A DNA stretch of 64,000 bases from Winogradskyella helgolandensis (GCF_013404085.1 NZ_JABFHO010000001.1:3795501-3859500), one strand, 5' to 3'. Numbered from the stretch's first letter, positions 55,411 through 64,000 are shown. Translations and numbers: made by a program. Notes: generated by a model from the sequence alone, not told the origin.

Positions 55411-55457
55411 ATCAAATTTATCAAGAAGAAATTAAACAAACGTTACAAAGGTTACAG

Positions 55458-56600
55458 ATGAAATTTTATAGCATATTACTACTTCTATTAATTGTGAGTT
55501 CTTGTAAAAATGAACCTAAACAAGAAACTATTTCAATAATTGAAAGTGAAAAACTAGAATTAAAATATGCTGAAGGATTCTCAGTAGATTATTATGAAAA
55601 CTATAAAGTATTATCCATTACAAAACCTTGGCCAAAGGCTGAAAAAACTTACCGCTATGTTATTATCTCAAAGGAAAACATGGCAAAAACTACATTTAAA
55701 ACAAATGAATTTGACGGAATAATTATAAATCCACTTGAAACTATAGTTGTGACGTCTACAACACATATACCTTCTTTAGAACTTTTGAATGTTGAAGAAA
55801 CCTTAATCGGGTTTCCAGGAACAAATTATGTATCATCTGAAAAAACACGTCAACGAATTGATGACGAAAAAGTAAGAGAACTCGGAAAGAACGAAGGTAT
55901 TAACACTGAAGTTTTACTAGAATTAAATCCTGATGTGGTTATAGGTTTTGGTGTTGATGGTGTTAATAAAACTTTTGAAATCATAAAAAAAGCTGATATT
56001 CCTGTAATATATAATGGAGATTGGGTAGAATCATCTGCATTAGCAAAAGCTGAATGGATTAAATTATTTGGAGTACTTTTTAATAAAGAAAAAGAAGCAG
56101 ATTCTATATTTAATCAAATTGAAAATGATTATTTAGCAGCGAAATCAATTGCAAAAAATGCAAAGCGTGTTCCCACCGTTTTAAGTGGAGCTATGCATAA
56201 AGAGGTCTGGTATTTACCTAATGGTTCTAGCTCAGAAGCCCAATTTCTAAAAGATGCCAACCTAAATTATCTTTGGAGTGACACTACAGGAAATGGTAGT
56301 TTAGCATTAAGTTTTGAAGTGGTTTTAGAAAAAGCTCAAGACACTGAATTATGGTTGAGTCCTTCGTACTATGGCAGTTTACAACAATTAGAAGAAGCTA
56401 ATTCACTTTATACTAATTTTGAAGCCTTTAAAAATAAAAACATCTATACGTTTGCCAATACAACAGGTGCAACTGGTGGAGTTTTATATTATGAATTAGG
56501 AACCGCAAGACCAGATTTGGTTTTAAAGGACATAATAAAAATTGCACATCCTGAATTGTTAGGCGATTATGAGCCTTATTTTTTTAAAGAATTAAAGTGA
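55458..56600 (+). CDS. ABC transporter substrate-binding lipoprotein, BtuF-like
   Basis: 380 residues. Lipobox ends at Cys16 (IVSSC). The periplasmic-binding-protein fold of the BtuF/FepB kind is seen in IIINPLETIVVTSTTHIPSLELL, LLELNPDVVIGFGVDGVNKTFEIIKKADIPVIYNGDW and the C-terminal FANTTGATGGVLYYELGTARPDLVLKDIIKI. Delivers a corrinoid or iron chelate to the permease encoded next. B12 is the more likely substrate given the divergent riboswitch operon. Confidence 0.87.
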   Translation: MKFYSILLLLLIVSSCKNEPKQETISIIESEKLELKYAEGFSVDYYENYKVLSITKPWPKAEKTYRYVIISKENMAKTTFKTNEFDGIIINPLETIVVTSTTHIPSLELLNVEETLIGFPGTNYVSSEKTRQRIDDEKVRELGKNEGINTEVLLELNPDVVIGFGVDGVNKTFEIIKKADIPVIYNGDWVESSALAKAEWIKLFGVLFNKEKEADSIFNQIENDYLAAKSIAKNAKRVPTVLSGAMHKEVWYLPNGSSSEAQFLKDANLNYLWSDTTGNGSLALSFEVVLEKAQDTELWLSPSYYGSLQQLEEANSLYTNFEAFKNKNIYTFANTTGATGGVLYYELGTARPDLVLKDIIKIAHPELLGDYEPYFFKELK

Positions 56601-56606
56601 TTATTT

Positions 56607-56642
56607 AGAAACCTGTCAGGTTTTAAAAACCTAAAAGGTCTT
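56607..56642. repeat. Dispersed palindromic repeat, copy C
   Basis: A 36-bp unit with CCTGTCAGGTTTTAAAAACC and AGGTCTT, closely matching copy B at 16472-16504. It fills the gap between the substrate-binding protein and permease genes and would be transcribed with them as a hairpin. Confidence 0.6.
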
Positions 56643-56651
56643 ATTAAGCGC

Positions 56652-57674
56652 ATGAAAACCAATCATACATATTCATTTATTATCTTAATAGCAATTCTGT
56701 TATTATGTTTTATACTTAATATTAGTTTAGGTTCTGTAAGTATTCCGTTTTCTGAAGTTTTTGAAAGTTTATTCGGAACTACTCAGAACAACACCTATGA
56801 CATTATTATAAATAAAGTAAGATTACCAAAAGCCATCACAGCAATTATGGTGGGTTCAGGATTAGGAATTTCAGGATTATTGATGCAAACCTTGTTTAGA
56901 AATCCACTCGCAGGTCCTTTTGTTTTAGGAATTAGTTCTGGTGCAAGTTTGGGTGTGGCTTTAGTTATTTTAGGCTCAGGTCTTTTTGGTGGTTTATTTG
57001 CAACTGCTCTAGCTACAAAATGGAGTATTGTTATTGCGGCGAGTTTGGGAAGTTTTCTGGTTTTATTGGCTGTTTTAGCAGTTTCTAACAAAGTTAGAGA
57101 TACCATGGCCATTCTTATCATTGGTTTAATGTTTGGAAGCATTACCGCTGCAGTAGTAAGCGTGTTGTCTTATTTTAGTTCAGCAGAACAATTACAACAA
57201 TACATATTTTGGGGCTTTGGTAGCTTAAGCAATTTATCTTGGGAAGAATTGCTAATTTTCTTCGGAATATATGCCATTGGAATTCTATTAAGTGTGGCAT
57301 CCATAAAAGGATTAAATAGTTTATTACTTGGTGATAACTACGCTAAAAGTCTAGGTTTAAACTTGAAACAAAGTCGATTAATCATCATTCTCGCCACCAG
57401 TTTAATCGCAGGAACCATTACTGCTTTTGCAGGACCAATTGCGTTTATCGGTTTAGCAATTCCGCATTTAACACGTCAGGTTTTTAAAACAACAAATCAT
57501 AAAATATTATTGCCAGCTGTATTTTTAGTTGGTGCGATTGTGATGCTCATATGCGATACTATTGCACAAGTTCCAAATAGCGATTATACCCTACCAATTA
57601 ATGCGATAACCGCTTTGGTTGGGGCTCCAGTTGTAATTTGGTTATTAGTGCGGCAACGAAAAATGATGTTTTAA
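56652..57674 (+). CDS. FecCD-family ABC permease, BtuC-like
   Basis: 340 residues with about ten membrane segments. Family blocks: RLPKAITAIMVGSGLGISGLLMQTLFRNPLAGPFVLGISSGASLGV, the ATPase contact GSLSNLSWEEL, and AFAGPIAFIGLAIPHLTRQVFKTTNHKILLPAVFLVGAIVML. It forms the inner membrane channel of the corrinoid (or iron chelate) transporter. The ATPase gene follows after one base. Confidence 0.92.
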   Translation: MKTNHTYSFIILIAILLLCFILNISLGSVSIPFSEVFESLFGTTQNNTYDIIINKVRLPKAITAIMVGSGLGISGLLMQTLFRNPLAGPFVLGISSGASLGVALVILGSGLFGGLFATALATKWSIVIAASLGSFLVLLAVLAVSNKVRDTMAILIIGLMFGSITAAVVSVLSYFSSAEQLQQYIFWGFGSLSNLSWEELLIFFGIYAIGILLSVASIKGLNSLLLGDNYAKSLGLNLKQSRLIIILATSLIAGTITAFAGPIAFIGLAIPHLTRQVFKTTNHKILLPAVFLVGAIVMLICDTIAQVPNSDYTLPINAITALVGAPVVIWLLVRQRKMMF

Positions 57675-57675
57675 A

Positions 57676-58470
57676 ATGAAAACGGAAACCACACACATCG
57701 TTCTTAAAGCCAACCAACTTTCAATTGGCTACAAAACCAAAAAAGCTGAAACGGTTATTGCTTCAAATATTAATTTTGAATTGCAAAAAGGCCAGCTCAT
57801 TGGCTTAGTTGGTGCTAATGGTATTGGAAAATCGACATTACTACGAACCCTCATTAAAGTACAACCGGAATTAGCAGGTTCTATAACACTAAATGATAAA
57901 GACCTTAAGTCGACTTCCATTTTAGAACTTGCCAAGCAATTAAGTATTGTGTTGACAGAGCCTTTGACGTCTAAAAATTTATCAGTTTTCGAGTTAGTAT
58001 CTTTAGGTCGTCATCCTTATACCAACTGGATAGGCAACCTCACAGAAGCCGATACTACAATTGTTAACGACGCATTAGCACTTGTAAATCTTTCAGAATT
58101 GAAAGACAAAAGATGTTATGAGCTTAGTGATGGCCAACTACAAAAAGTAATGATAGCACGTGCTTTAGCGCAAGATACAGACGTCATTGTTTTAGACGAG
58201 CCTACATCACATCTCGATATGTATCATAAAGCGTATATCTTAAAACTGCTTCAAAAACTTACGAAAGAAACAGGTAAAACCATTTTATTTTCTTCTCATG
58301 AAATTGATTTAGCCATTCAATTATGTGATACCATGATTGTAATGCGCCCTAATGACGTGGTTTGTAATCAACCTTGTAAATTAATTTCAGAAGGTGTTTT
58401 TGAATCCCTTTTTCCAAAAGATTTGATTGTTTTTGATGATAAAACAGGAAGCTTTAGAGTGACTAAGTAG
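57676..58470 (+). CDS. ABC transporter ATP-binding protein, BtuD-like
   Basis: 264 residues. Walker A GANGIGKST, Q-loop region LTEPLTS, signature ELSDGQLQKVMIARALAQ (LSDGQ in place of LSGGQ), Walker B VIVLDEPTSHLD and the H-loop LFSSHEID. FecE/BtuD family. Third gene of the transporter unit, after a single base gap, and energises uptake through the FecCD-type permease. Confidence 0.93.
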   Translation: MKTETTHIVLKANQLSIGYKTKKAETVIASNINFELQKGQLIGLVGANGIGKSTLLRTLIKVQPELAGSITLNDKDLKSTSILELAKQLSIVLTEPLTSKNLSVFELVSLGRHPYTNWIGNLTEADTTIVNDALALVNLSELKDKRCYELSDGQLQKVMIARALAQDTDVIVLDEPTSHLDMYHKAYILKLLQKLTKETGKTILFSSHEIDLAIQLCDTMIVMRPNDVVCNQPCKLISEGVFESLFPKDLIVFDDKTGSFRVTK

Positions 58471-58559
58471 ATTTGCTATTTCGACAATTCGATTTCATTT
58501 TCATTTTCAACTCCAATTTCCTTTTTATAAATTATCTTTGAGAAATTTCCATTTTCAAC

Positions 58560-59945
58560 ATGAACGACACACTTATTTTACTCATTACAATTATTATTTC
58601 CGCAGGTATTGGTGCTTTTATAGGCGTTAAATTTTCGCAATTAAAAAGTAAAAGTGACAAAAGTACACTCGAAGAGCGTAATGCTAATTTGCAACAGCAA
58701 TTCAATGAATTCAAAATCCATTCAGAAACCGAAAACCAAAAACAAGATCAGTATTTTAATCAGCAATTAACGGATTTAAAAGAGACCATTTCTAAAATTG
58801 AAATTGAACGTGAAACCATTAGACGAGAGAAAGACTTCTTAAATACAGAATTGTCTAGACGTAATTCTGAATATGAAAATCTTGAAAAAGCAAACTTAAA
58901 ACGTGACGAAGAATTAGTCTTACAACAAGAACAACTGCGTAAGGATTTTGAATTAATGGCTTCTAAAATATTAGATGAAAAATCTGAAAAATTCACACTT
59001 CAGAATAAAGAGAATATCAAAAACATCTTAAACCCTTTACAAGAAAAAATACAACTCTTTGAGAAAAAAGTAGATGATACCCAAAAGGAAAGTATCAGTA
59101 TGCATTCGGCGTTGAAGGAACAGCTATTAGGCCTTAAAGACCTTAACCAAATTATGGCAAAAGAAGCTACCAACCTTACTAGAGCTTTAAAAGGTGATAG
59201 TAAAACACAAGGAAACTGGGGCGAATTAGTCTTAGAGCGTGTTTTAGAAAAGTCTGGTTTAGAAAAAGATAGAGAATATTTTGTACAACAAAACTTTCAA
59301 CGCGAAGATGGTTCTCGTGTGATGCCAGATGTGGTATTGCACCTTCCAGATTCTAAAAAAATGATTATCGATTCTAAAGTGTCATTAACGGCTTACGAAC
59401 AATTTGTAAACGCTGAAGATGACCAACAAGCTTTATTTTTAAAAGCACATGTTAATTCCATAAAAAAGCACGTAGATCAGTTATCTGCTAAGAACTATCA
59501 AGATTTATACGATATTGAATCACCAGATTTTGTATTGATGTTTATTCCTATTGAGCCTGCTTTTGCTGTCGCTATAAACGAAGACAATTCACTTTACAAT
59601 AAAGCTTTTGAGCAGAATATTGTGATTGTTACCCCTTCTACTCTTTTGGCAACTTTGCGTACTATAGATTCCATGTGGAATAACGAAAAACAGCAACAAA
59701 ACGCCATAGAAATTGCAAAACAAGCTGGTGCTTTATACGATAAATTTGAAGGTTTAGTTACCGATTTAACTGGTGTTGGCAAAAAAATTGATGCGGCTAA
59801 AAGTGATTATTCGTCTGCTATGAATAAGTTGGTAGATGGTAAAGGAAATCTTATTTCGCGTGTAGAAAAGATTAAAAAAATGGGTGCGAAAGCCAAGAAA
59901 TCACTTCCTGAAAGTATTATAAAACGTGCTCATGAAGACGACTAA
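58560..59945 (+). CDS. rmuC: DNA recombination protein RmuC
   Basis: 461 residues: an N-terminal membrane helix (about 4-24), a long coiled coil (about 30-190), then the RmuC nuclease-like domain with TQGNWGELVLERVLEKSGL, MPDVVLHLPDSKKMIIDSKVSLTAYE and LMFIPIEPAFAVAI. The PD-(D/E)xK-type core suggests DNA cleavage; RmuC limits inversions between short inverted repeats and, in some bacteria, acts against foreign DNA. A perfect -7 element TATCTTTG lies at 58533. Confidence 0.93.
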   Translation: MNDTLILLITIIISAGIGAFIGVKFSQLKSKSDKSTLEERNANLQQQFNEFKIHSETENQKQDQYFNQQLTDLKETISKIEIERETIRREKDFLNTELSRRNSEYENLEKANLKRDEELVLQQEQLRKDFELMASKILDEKSEKFTLQNKENIKNILNPLQEKIQLFEKKVDDTQKESISMHSALKEQLLGLKDLNQIMAKEATNLTRALKGDSKTQGNWGELVLERVLEKSGLEKDREYFVQQNFQREDGSRVMPDVVLHLPDSKKMIIDSKVSLTAYEQFVNAEDDQQALFLKAHVNSIKKHVDQLSAKNYQDLYDIESPDFVLMFIPIEPAFAVAINEDNSLYNKAFEQNIVIVTPSTLLATLRTIDSMWNNEKQQQNAIEIAKQAGALYDKFEGLVTDLTGVGKKIDAAKSDYSSAMNKLVDGKGNLISRVEKIKKMGAKAKKSLPESIIKRAHEDD

Positions 59946-59950
59946 TACAT

Positions 59951-60026
59951 TATGCCTATTTTAAGGCATAATTACAAATATTCCTTTTTAAAGGAATAAA
60001 TTAGATTATGCCATTTTAAAGGCATA
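59951..60026 (+). promoter_or_regulatory. Array of three 20-bp palindromes before satD
   Basis: TATGCCTATTTTAAGGCATA (59951-59970), TATTCCTTTTTAAAGGAATA (59979-59998) and TATGCCATTTTAAAGGCATA (60007-60026). Their centres lie at 59960.5, 59988.5 and 60016.5, exactly 28 bp apart. The last overlaps the -7 element. The SatD protein has a C-terminal HTH and is the likely binder. Confidence 0.75.
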
Positions 60027-60032
60027 TATTTG
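60025..60032 (+). promoter_or_regulatory. -7 promoter element of satD
   Basis: TATATTTG matches TAnnTTTG fully and shares two bases with the third palindrome, 22 bases before the ATG. Binding there should repress. Confidence 0.6.
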
Positions 60033-60054
60033 TGAAATAAAGGGAATAACTATT

Positions 60055-60666
60055 ATGACCAGCGTTATCACAGGCGATATAATTAAATCTAGAAAAGCAC
60101 ACAGCGAAGATTTATGGCTTAAGCCATTAAAATCCGCATTATCAAAAGTATCAGATAATGCTTCATTCTATGATATTTATAGAGGTGATAGTTTTCAACT
60201 AGAATCTCATGCTATTGAAGATAGCTTTAGAACTGCAGTTTATATCAAAGCATTTTTGAAATCTGTAAAAGGCTTAGATGTGCGTATGTCAATTGGTATA
60301 GGCACAAAGAATTATCACGGAGATTCTGTTAGCGAATCAAACGGAGAAGCTTTTATTTTTTCGGGTGAAACTTTTGAAACGCTTAAAAAAGACAAACAAA
60401 ATCTAAAATTAAAAACAAGTAATGCTACAATTAATAAGGAAATAAATCTTTATTTTAGGCTAGCACTTATAGCCATGGATAATTGGACGGTTAACTCTGC
60501 CGAAATTGTAAAATTAAGTTTAGAGCACCCAAATATGATACAAGCCGAATTAGCTAAAATCATTGGAATCAGTCAAGACGCCGTAAGCAAACGCCAAAAA
60601 CGTGCTTATTTAGACGAAATTTTAGATTTAGATACCTTATACAGAGAAAAAATAGCAGGATTATGA
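60055..60666 (+). CDS. SatD-family protein with C-terminal HTH
   Basis: 203 residues. N-terminal MTSVITGDIIKSRKA and YRGDSFQLES, then VRMSIGIGTKNYHGDSVSESNGEAFIFSGETFE fit the SatD family (PF16264, number from memory), which has a nucleotide-cyclase-like look. A helix-turn-helix lies at about 160-190 (NMIQAELAKIIGISQDAVSKRQKRA). Overlaps the next gene by four bases (ATGA). Probably a regulator of its own operon through the palindrome array. Confidence 0.82.
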   Translation: MTSVITGDIIKSRKAHSEDLWLKPLKSALSKVSDNASFYDIYRGDSFQLESHAIEDSFRTAVYIKAFLKSVKGLDVRMSIGIGTKNYHGDSVSESNGEAFIFSGETFETLKKDKQNLKLKTSNATINKEINLYFRLALIAMDNWTVNSAEIVKLSLEHPNMIQAELAKIIGISQDAVSKRQKRAYLDEILDLDTLYREKIAGL

Positions 60667-61379
60667 CTCTATTACTATTAAAACTCATATTAGCACATCT
60701 TATTGGTGACTTCTTTTTGCAACCTGAATATTGGGTTAAAGACAAAGAGAAAAAGAAGCTAAAATCGGTTTGGCTATATGTGCATGTTGCTGTTCATTTA
60801 TCCTTAATGTTTATAATTGTCTGGGATGTATCTTATACTCCACTCATATTAGGTATTAGTTTGTTACACCTTATAATAGATGGTTTAAAACTCACGTTAC
60901 ACCGTAAGAAAACAAAACGTCTCTTCTTTTTTATAGATCAATTGTTGCATATTATTTCAATTGTTGGATTAACATATATTCTATATTCAGATCATTTTGA
61001 CACCACCTTAACCTTAGATGCTAACCTTTTAGCATTAATAATTTGTGTGTCATTTTTAACCAAACCGACCTCCATAGTAATGAAAATTATTTTTTCTAAA
61101 TGGAATATTTCAAAACTCACAAAAGATAATGAGTCTTTAAAAGATGCAGGAAACTACATTGGCATTTTAGAGCGACTTTTGGTATTTATCTTTATTGTAA
61201 CAGGACATTGGGAAGCCGTAGGTTTTCTAATAACTGCTAAATCCGTTTTTAGATTTGGTGATTTGACGGCATCTAAAGAACGAAAACTAACCGAATACAT
61301 TTTAATAGGCACATTAATCAGTTTTGGCATTGCCATACTAACTAGTTTGCTATACTTAAATCTTATACATTATGTTTAA
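60663..61379 (+). CDS. DUF3307 membrane protein
   Basis: 238 residues with about six membrane segments. The N-terminus LLLKLILAHLIGDFFLQPEYWVKDK is the family hallmark, followed by HVAVHLSLMFIIVW and LLHLIIDGLKLTLHRKK with conserved His and Asp in membrane segments. Function unknown. SatD and DUF3307 genes are commonly joined; here they overlap by four bases. Confidence 0.88.
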   Translation: MTLLLLKLILAHLIGDFFLQPEYWVKDKEKKKLKSVWLYVHVAVHLSLMFIIVWDVSYTPLILGISLLHLIIDGLKLTLHRKKTKRLFFFIDQLLHIISIVGLTYILYSDHFDTTLTLDANLLALIICVSFLTKPTSIVMKIIFSKWNISKLTKDNESLKDAGNYIGILERLLVFIFIVTGHWEAVGFLITAKSVFRFGDLTASKERKLTEYILIGTLISFGIAILTSLLYLNLIHYV

Positions 61380-61911
61380 AACAACTGAAGATTCTAGAAT
61401 TCAGATTTCTGAGTTAATGAAACCATCACACGCCAATTTTGGTGGAAAAATCCATGGAGGTTACATTTTAAGCTTAATGGATAACATCGCTTTTGCTTGC
61501 GCTTCTAAACACTCTCGCAGTTATTGCGTAACTGCCTCTGTTAATAAAGTTAACTTCTTAAACCCTATTGAAGTTGGGGAATTAGTAACCATGAAAGCTT
61601 CTGTTAATTACGTGGGACGTTCATCTATGGTTGTTGGTATAAGAGTAGAATCTGAAAACATTAGAACAGGTGAAATCAAACATTGTAATTCATCTTATTT
61701 TATAATGGTGGCCGTTGATGAAGATGGAAAGACCGTTCCTGTTCCTGGTTTAATTTTAACTAATAAATTAGCTGCAAAGCGGTTTCTTAAATCTATTATT
61801 AGACAAGAAAGTGATACGAAACGAAGTACCGATTTAGAGCATCTTTATAAAAACGTAGAACAACATTTAGACAAATTGAAAGACTACAAAGTCCAAATAG
61901 ATTTTAAATAA
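61372..61911 (+). CDS. Acyl-CoA thioesterase, hotdog fold
   Basis: 179 residues. SELMKPSHANFGGKIHGGYILSLMDNIAFACASKHS holds the catalytic region (Asn/His/Gly and Asp), then VNKVNFLNPIEVGELVTMKASVNYVGRSSMVVGIRVESENI. It hydrolyses acyl-CoA to free acid and CoA. It overlaps the DUF3307 gene by eight bases and is the third gene of the satD unit, a link to acyl-CoA metabolism that is not explained. Confidence 0.9.
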   Translation: MFKTTEDSRIQISELMKPSHANFGGKIHGGYILSLMDNIAFACASKHSRSYCVTASVNKVNFLNPIEVGELVTMKASVNYVGRSSMVVGIRVESENIRTGEIKHCNSSYFIMVAVDEDGKTVPVPGLILTNKLAAKRFLKSIIRQESDTKRSTDLEHLYKNVEQHLDKLKDYKVQIDFK

Positions 61912-61914
61912 AAA

Positions 61915-61940
61915 AAGCTAATTCATTACTGAATTAGCTT
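61915..61940. terminator. Bidirectional terminator
   Basis: AAGCTAATTCA (61915-61925) and TGAATTAGCTT (61930-61940) form a perfect 11-bp stem with a four-base loop. The A run before it gives a T run on the minus strand, so it is strongest for the gene at 61962. Confidence 0.85.
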
Positions 61941-61961
61941 CTATTATACATTAAAATTATT

Positions 61962-62312
61962 TTACTGTTTAATAAAACGTTTAGTGTGTGTTTCTGTATC
62001 ATCAGTTATTCTAACCAAATACACTCCACTTTTCCAATTAGAAACGTCTATTGTTGATACTAATTTTGTAATTACACCATTATAAATTCGTTTTCCTAAT
62101 ACATCAAAGACTTCTAATTTTAAATCTTCATTTGTATTGTGCAACTTAATATTAAGTTTATTTTTAGCAGGATTAGGCGCAATTGTAAATTCACTATCTT
62201 GAATTTCAATTGAATTTAGGCTCGTTCGGTTATTATCAATTTGAGTTGAAGATACCTGAGCAAATGAATTTGCTGTTATAAAAAATAGTAAAAAAAGTAA
62301 TTTTAGTCTCAT
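61962..62312 (-). CDS. Short secreted protein consisting mainly of a T9SS sorting domain
   Basis: 116 residues from ATG at 62312. Signal peptide ends in NSFAQ (about residue 19). After a linker of 25 residues the type A sorting domain takes up the rest (FTIAPNPAKNKLNIKLHN, KLEVFDVLGKRIYNG, WKSGVYLVRITDDTETHTKRFIKQ). There is no room for a functional cargo. It may be a remnant of a longer protein or a small T9SS substrate; the frame shows no damage. Confidence 0.8.
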   Translation of the reverse strand: MRLKLLFLLFFITANSFAQVSSTQIDNNRTSLNSIEIQDSEFTIAPNPAKNKLNIKLHNTNEDLKLEVFDVLGKRIYNGVITKLVSTIDVSNWKSGVYLVRITDDTETHTKRFIKQ

Positions 62313-62386
62313 ACAAGTAGGCATTAGTTAAGCTAAGTTAGTAATTATTAGTGAATAACACTTACACTTCATCGAAAACTGTGCCA

Positions 62387-64000
62387 TTATTTACTTAAAT
62401 ACATTTTTCTTCTTGCATATAAGTCATAAAACTGATCATCCTTTAAATTGTCAATAAATAGGATACTTTCTCCCGTACTTTTCATTTCTGGCCCCAATTG
62501 CTTATTCACATTAGGAAACTTATTAAATGAAAATACCGGTTGCTTTATTGCGTAGCCATTTAATTGTGGTTTAAAATCAAAGTCAGTCACTTTTTTCTCT
62601 CCTAACATTACTTTAGTTGCATAATTCACATAAGGTTCTTTGTACGCTTTTGCGATAAAAGGCACTGTACGCGATGCTCTAGGATTGGCTTCAATGATAT
62701 AAACAATATCATCTTGTATAGCGAATTGAATATTAATTAATCCAACCGTATGTAACGCTCTTGCTATAGTATGTGTGTGGTCAATTATCTGTTGCATTAC
62801 TAAATCTCCCAAGTTGAATGCTGGCAATAAGGCATTACTGTCACCAGAGTGAATACCACAAGGTTCAATATGCTCCATTATTCCGATGATATATACATTA
62901 CCATCTGCATCACAAATAGCATCAGCCTCTGCTTCTATCGCTCCATCTAAATAATGATCCAACAACAATTTATTTCCTGGTATCGATTTTAATAAATCAA
63001 TAACATGAGATTCTAATTCTTGCTTATTGATCACAATCTTCATCCCTTGTCCTCCTAAGACATAAGAAGGTCTTACTAATATCGGGAAATCTAATACATC
63101 TGCAATCGCTAAAGCTTCATCAGCTGATTCAGCAACATCAAATTCTGGGTAAGGAATATTATTTTCTTTTAATATGTTTGAAAAGCTTCCTCTGTCTTCA
63201 GCTAAATCAAGTGATTTAAAACTGGTTCCCATAATCTTAACTCCCCATTTTTCTAGTTTCTCTGCCAATTTTAAAGCCGTCTGACCTCCTAATTGAACGA
63301 TGACACCTTCTGGTTTTTCATGTTGAATGATATCATAGATATGTTCCCAGAAAACAGGTTCGAAATATAGTTTGTCTGCAATATCAAAATCGGTTGAAAC
63401 CGTTTCTGGGTTACAGTTAATCATTATGGTTTCGTAACCACATTCAGAAGCTGCCAAAACGCCATGTACACAACAGTAATCAAACTCAATTCCTTGACCA
63501 ATTCTATTTGGACCAGAACCTAAGACGATTATTTTCTTTTTGTCTGAAACGACACTTTCATTTTGTACATACAATGTTCCGTCTGGCTTTTCTACTTCAC
63601 TTTCAAACGTTGAATAATAATACGGTGTTTGTGCTTTAAATTCTGCAGCACACGTATCAACTAATTTAAACACGCGGTTGATGTTAAGTTCCATTCGTTT
63701 TTTATGAACTTCACTTTCTAGGCACCCTAACATGTGTGCTATTTGTCTGTCACCATAGCCTTTTTGCTTTGCTTCTAGTAATAATTCACGTTCAATAGAA
63801 TCTATTTTGAATGTAGAAATCTCTCTTTCAATCTGAAATAACTCTTCATATTGTTTTAAAAACCACATATCAATTTTTGTGATTTCGTGAATACGACTTA
63901 ATGGAATTCCGATTGCAATAGCATCATAAATTACAAATACACGATCCCAACTAGCGTAAGTTAATTTTTCAATTATGGTATCATAATCCTTGTAGCCTTT
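62387..64000 (-). CDS. carB: Carbamoyl-phosphate synthase large subunit (5' part outside window)
   Basis: The frame is open to the window edge; 537 C-terminal codons are visible, starting within the oligomerisation domain (YDAIAIGIPLSRIHEI). The second ATP-grasp half shows VLGSGPNRIGQGIEFDYCCVHG, INCNPETVSTDFD, PILVRPSYVLGGQGM and NIQFAIQDDIVYIIEANPRASRTVPF. It ends at RRKMYLSK without the C-terminal allosteric MGS domain, the shorter form I recall in Bacteroidota. It makes carbamoyl phosphate for pyrimidines and arginine. Confidence 0.94.
   Translation of the reverse strand, partial: KGYKDYDTIIEKLTYASWDRVFVIYDAIAIGIPLSRIHEITKIDMWFLKQYEELFQIEREISTFKIDSIERELLLEAKQKGYGDRQIAHMLGCLESEVHKKRMELNINRVFKLVDTCAAEFKAQTPYYYSTFESEVEKPDGTLYVQNESVVSDKKKIIVLGSGPNRIGQGIEFDYCCVHGVLAASECGYETIMINCNPETVSTDFDIADKLYFEPVFWEHIYDIIQHEKPEGVIVQLGGQTALKLAEKLEKWGVKIMGTSFKSLDLAEDRGSFSNILKENNIPYPEFDVAESADEALAIADVLDFPILVRPSYVLGGQGMKIVINKQELESHVIDLLKSIPGNKLLLDHYLDGAIEAEADAICDADGNVYIIGIMEHIEPCGIHSGDSNALLPAFNLGDLVMQQIIDHTHTIARALHTVGLINIQFAIQDDIVYIIEANPRASRTVPFIAKAYKEPYVNYATKVMLGEKKVTDFDFKPQLNGYAIKQPVFSFNKFPNVNKQLGPEMKSTGESILFIDNLKDDQFYDLYARRKMYLSK

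Noticed and set aside
56795..57142. Minus-strand frame of 115 codons
   Set aside because: It is a shadow of the FecCD permease gene, with a biased composition from reversed membrane-helix codons.
1..64000. Search for tRNA, rRNA, transposase, integrase, toxin-antitoxin, restriction or CRISPR-Cas genes
   Set aside because: None recognised by reading; the XRE/membrane pair at 37404-38053 is not a typical toxin-antitoxin pair, since the partner is a four-helix membrane protein of about 150 residues.

Overview
The window is a low-GC chromosomal segment from a member of the Bacteroidota, almost certainly a marine-type Flavobacteriaceae. This is inferred from type IX secretion (T9SS) sorting domains, from Cys-Ser-Asp-Asp surface lipoprotein signals, from core promoters of the form TTG-N17-20-TAnnTTTG, and from families typical of that group (DUF4252, DUF4421, BtuG-like propellers). 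I saw no rRNA, tRNA, CRISPR array, prophage, transposase or recognised defence island. Most of the window is core genome with accessory modules between.

Layout. 1-5.6 kb: the N-terminal 1,860 codons of a giant secreted repeat protein on the minus strand. It is open to the window edge, so an ORF caller that needs a stop codon can miss it. It is divergent from a LamG/T9SS protein (6-9.3 kb). 9.3-20.8 kb: hisS, an orphan FtsX/MacB-like permease, a GDPD lipoprotein, the rpsF-rpsR-rplI operon, a LytTR regulator, priA with a coupled DUF2147 gene, and a TPR protein pair. 20.9-28.8 kb: a lipoprotein, a TPR histidine kinase/LytTR pair, a YihY-type membrane protein, nadC, rlmH, hpf, a DUF4421 protein and rdgB. 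28.9-38.1 kb: a LysR/YeiH pair, a DEAD-box RNA helicase with a structured leader, trmH, a sirtuin, an RluA-type pseudouridine synthase without a visible canonical start, and an XRE/membrane-protein pair.

38.2-41.4 kb is a six-gene module: ArsR regulator, thioredoxin-like protein, OsmC protein, CSCSS permease, ArsF-like lipoprotein and ArsG-like CcdA-fold permease. It resembles the arsEFG organoarsenical systems and carries two matching palindromes, one before the regulator and one before the second gene. 41.5-48.1 kb: an LRR/T9SS protein, a glycosyltransferase and purB with two small neighbours. 48.2-50.3 kb: an ECF sigma factor operon with a membrane protein and two DUF4252 proteins. 50.5-52 kb: an S41 protease lipoprotein.

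52-58.5 kb is a vitamin B12 uptake locus. On the minus strand a cobalamin riboswitch precedes a BtuB-like TonB receptor and a BtuG-like beta-propeller lipoprotein. Divergently there is a BtuF-, BtuC- and BtuD-like ABC transporter, with a 35-residue membrane-protein gene near the riboswitch. 58.5-62 kb: rmuC, then satD-DUF3307-thioesterase preceded by three 20-bp palindromes exactly 28 bp apart that run into the satD promoter. The window closes with a protein that is little more than a T9SS sorting domain and with the C-terminal half of carB, cut by the window edge.

The least explained signals are regulatory DNA: the SatD palindrome array, the twin ArsR-type operators, the LysR repeats before yeiH, the helicase leader, and several families of dispersed palindromic repeats.
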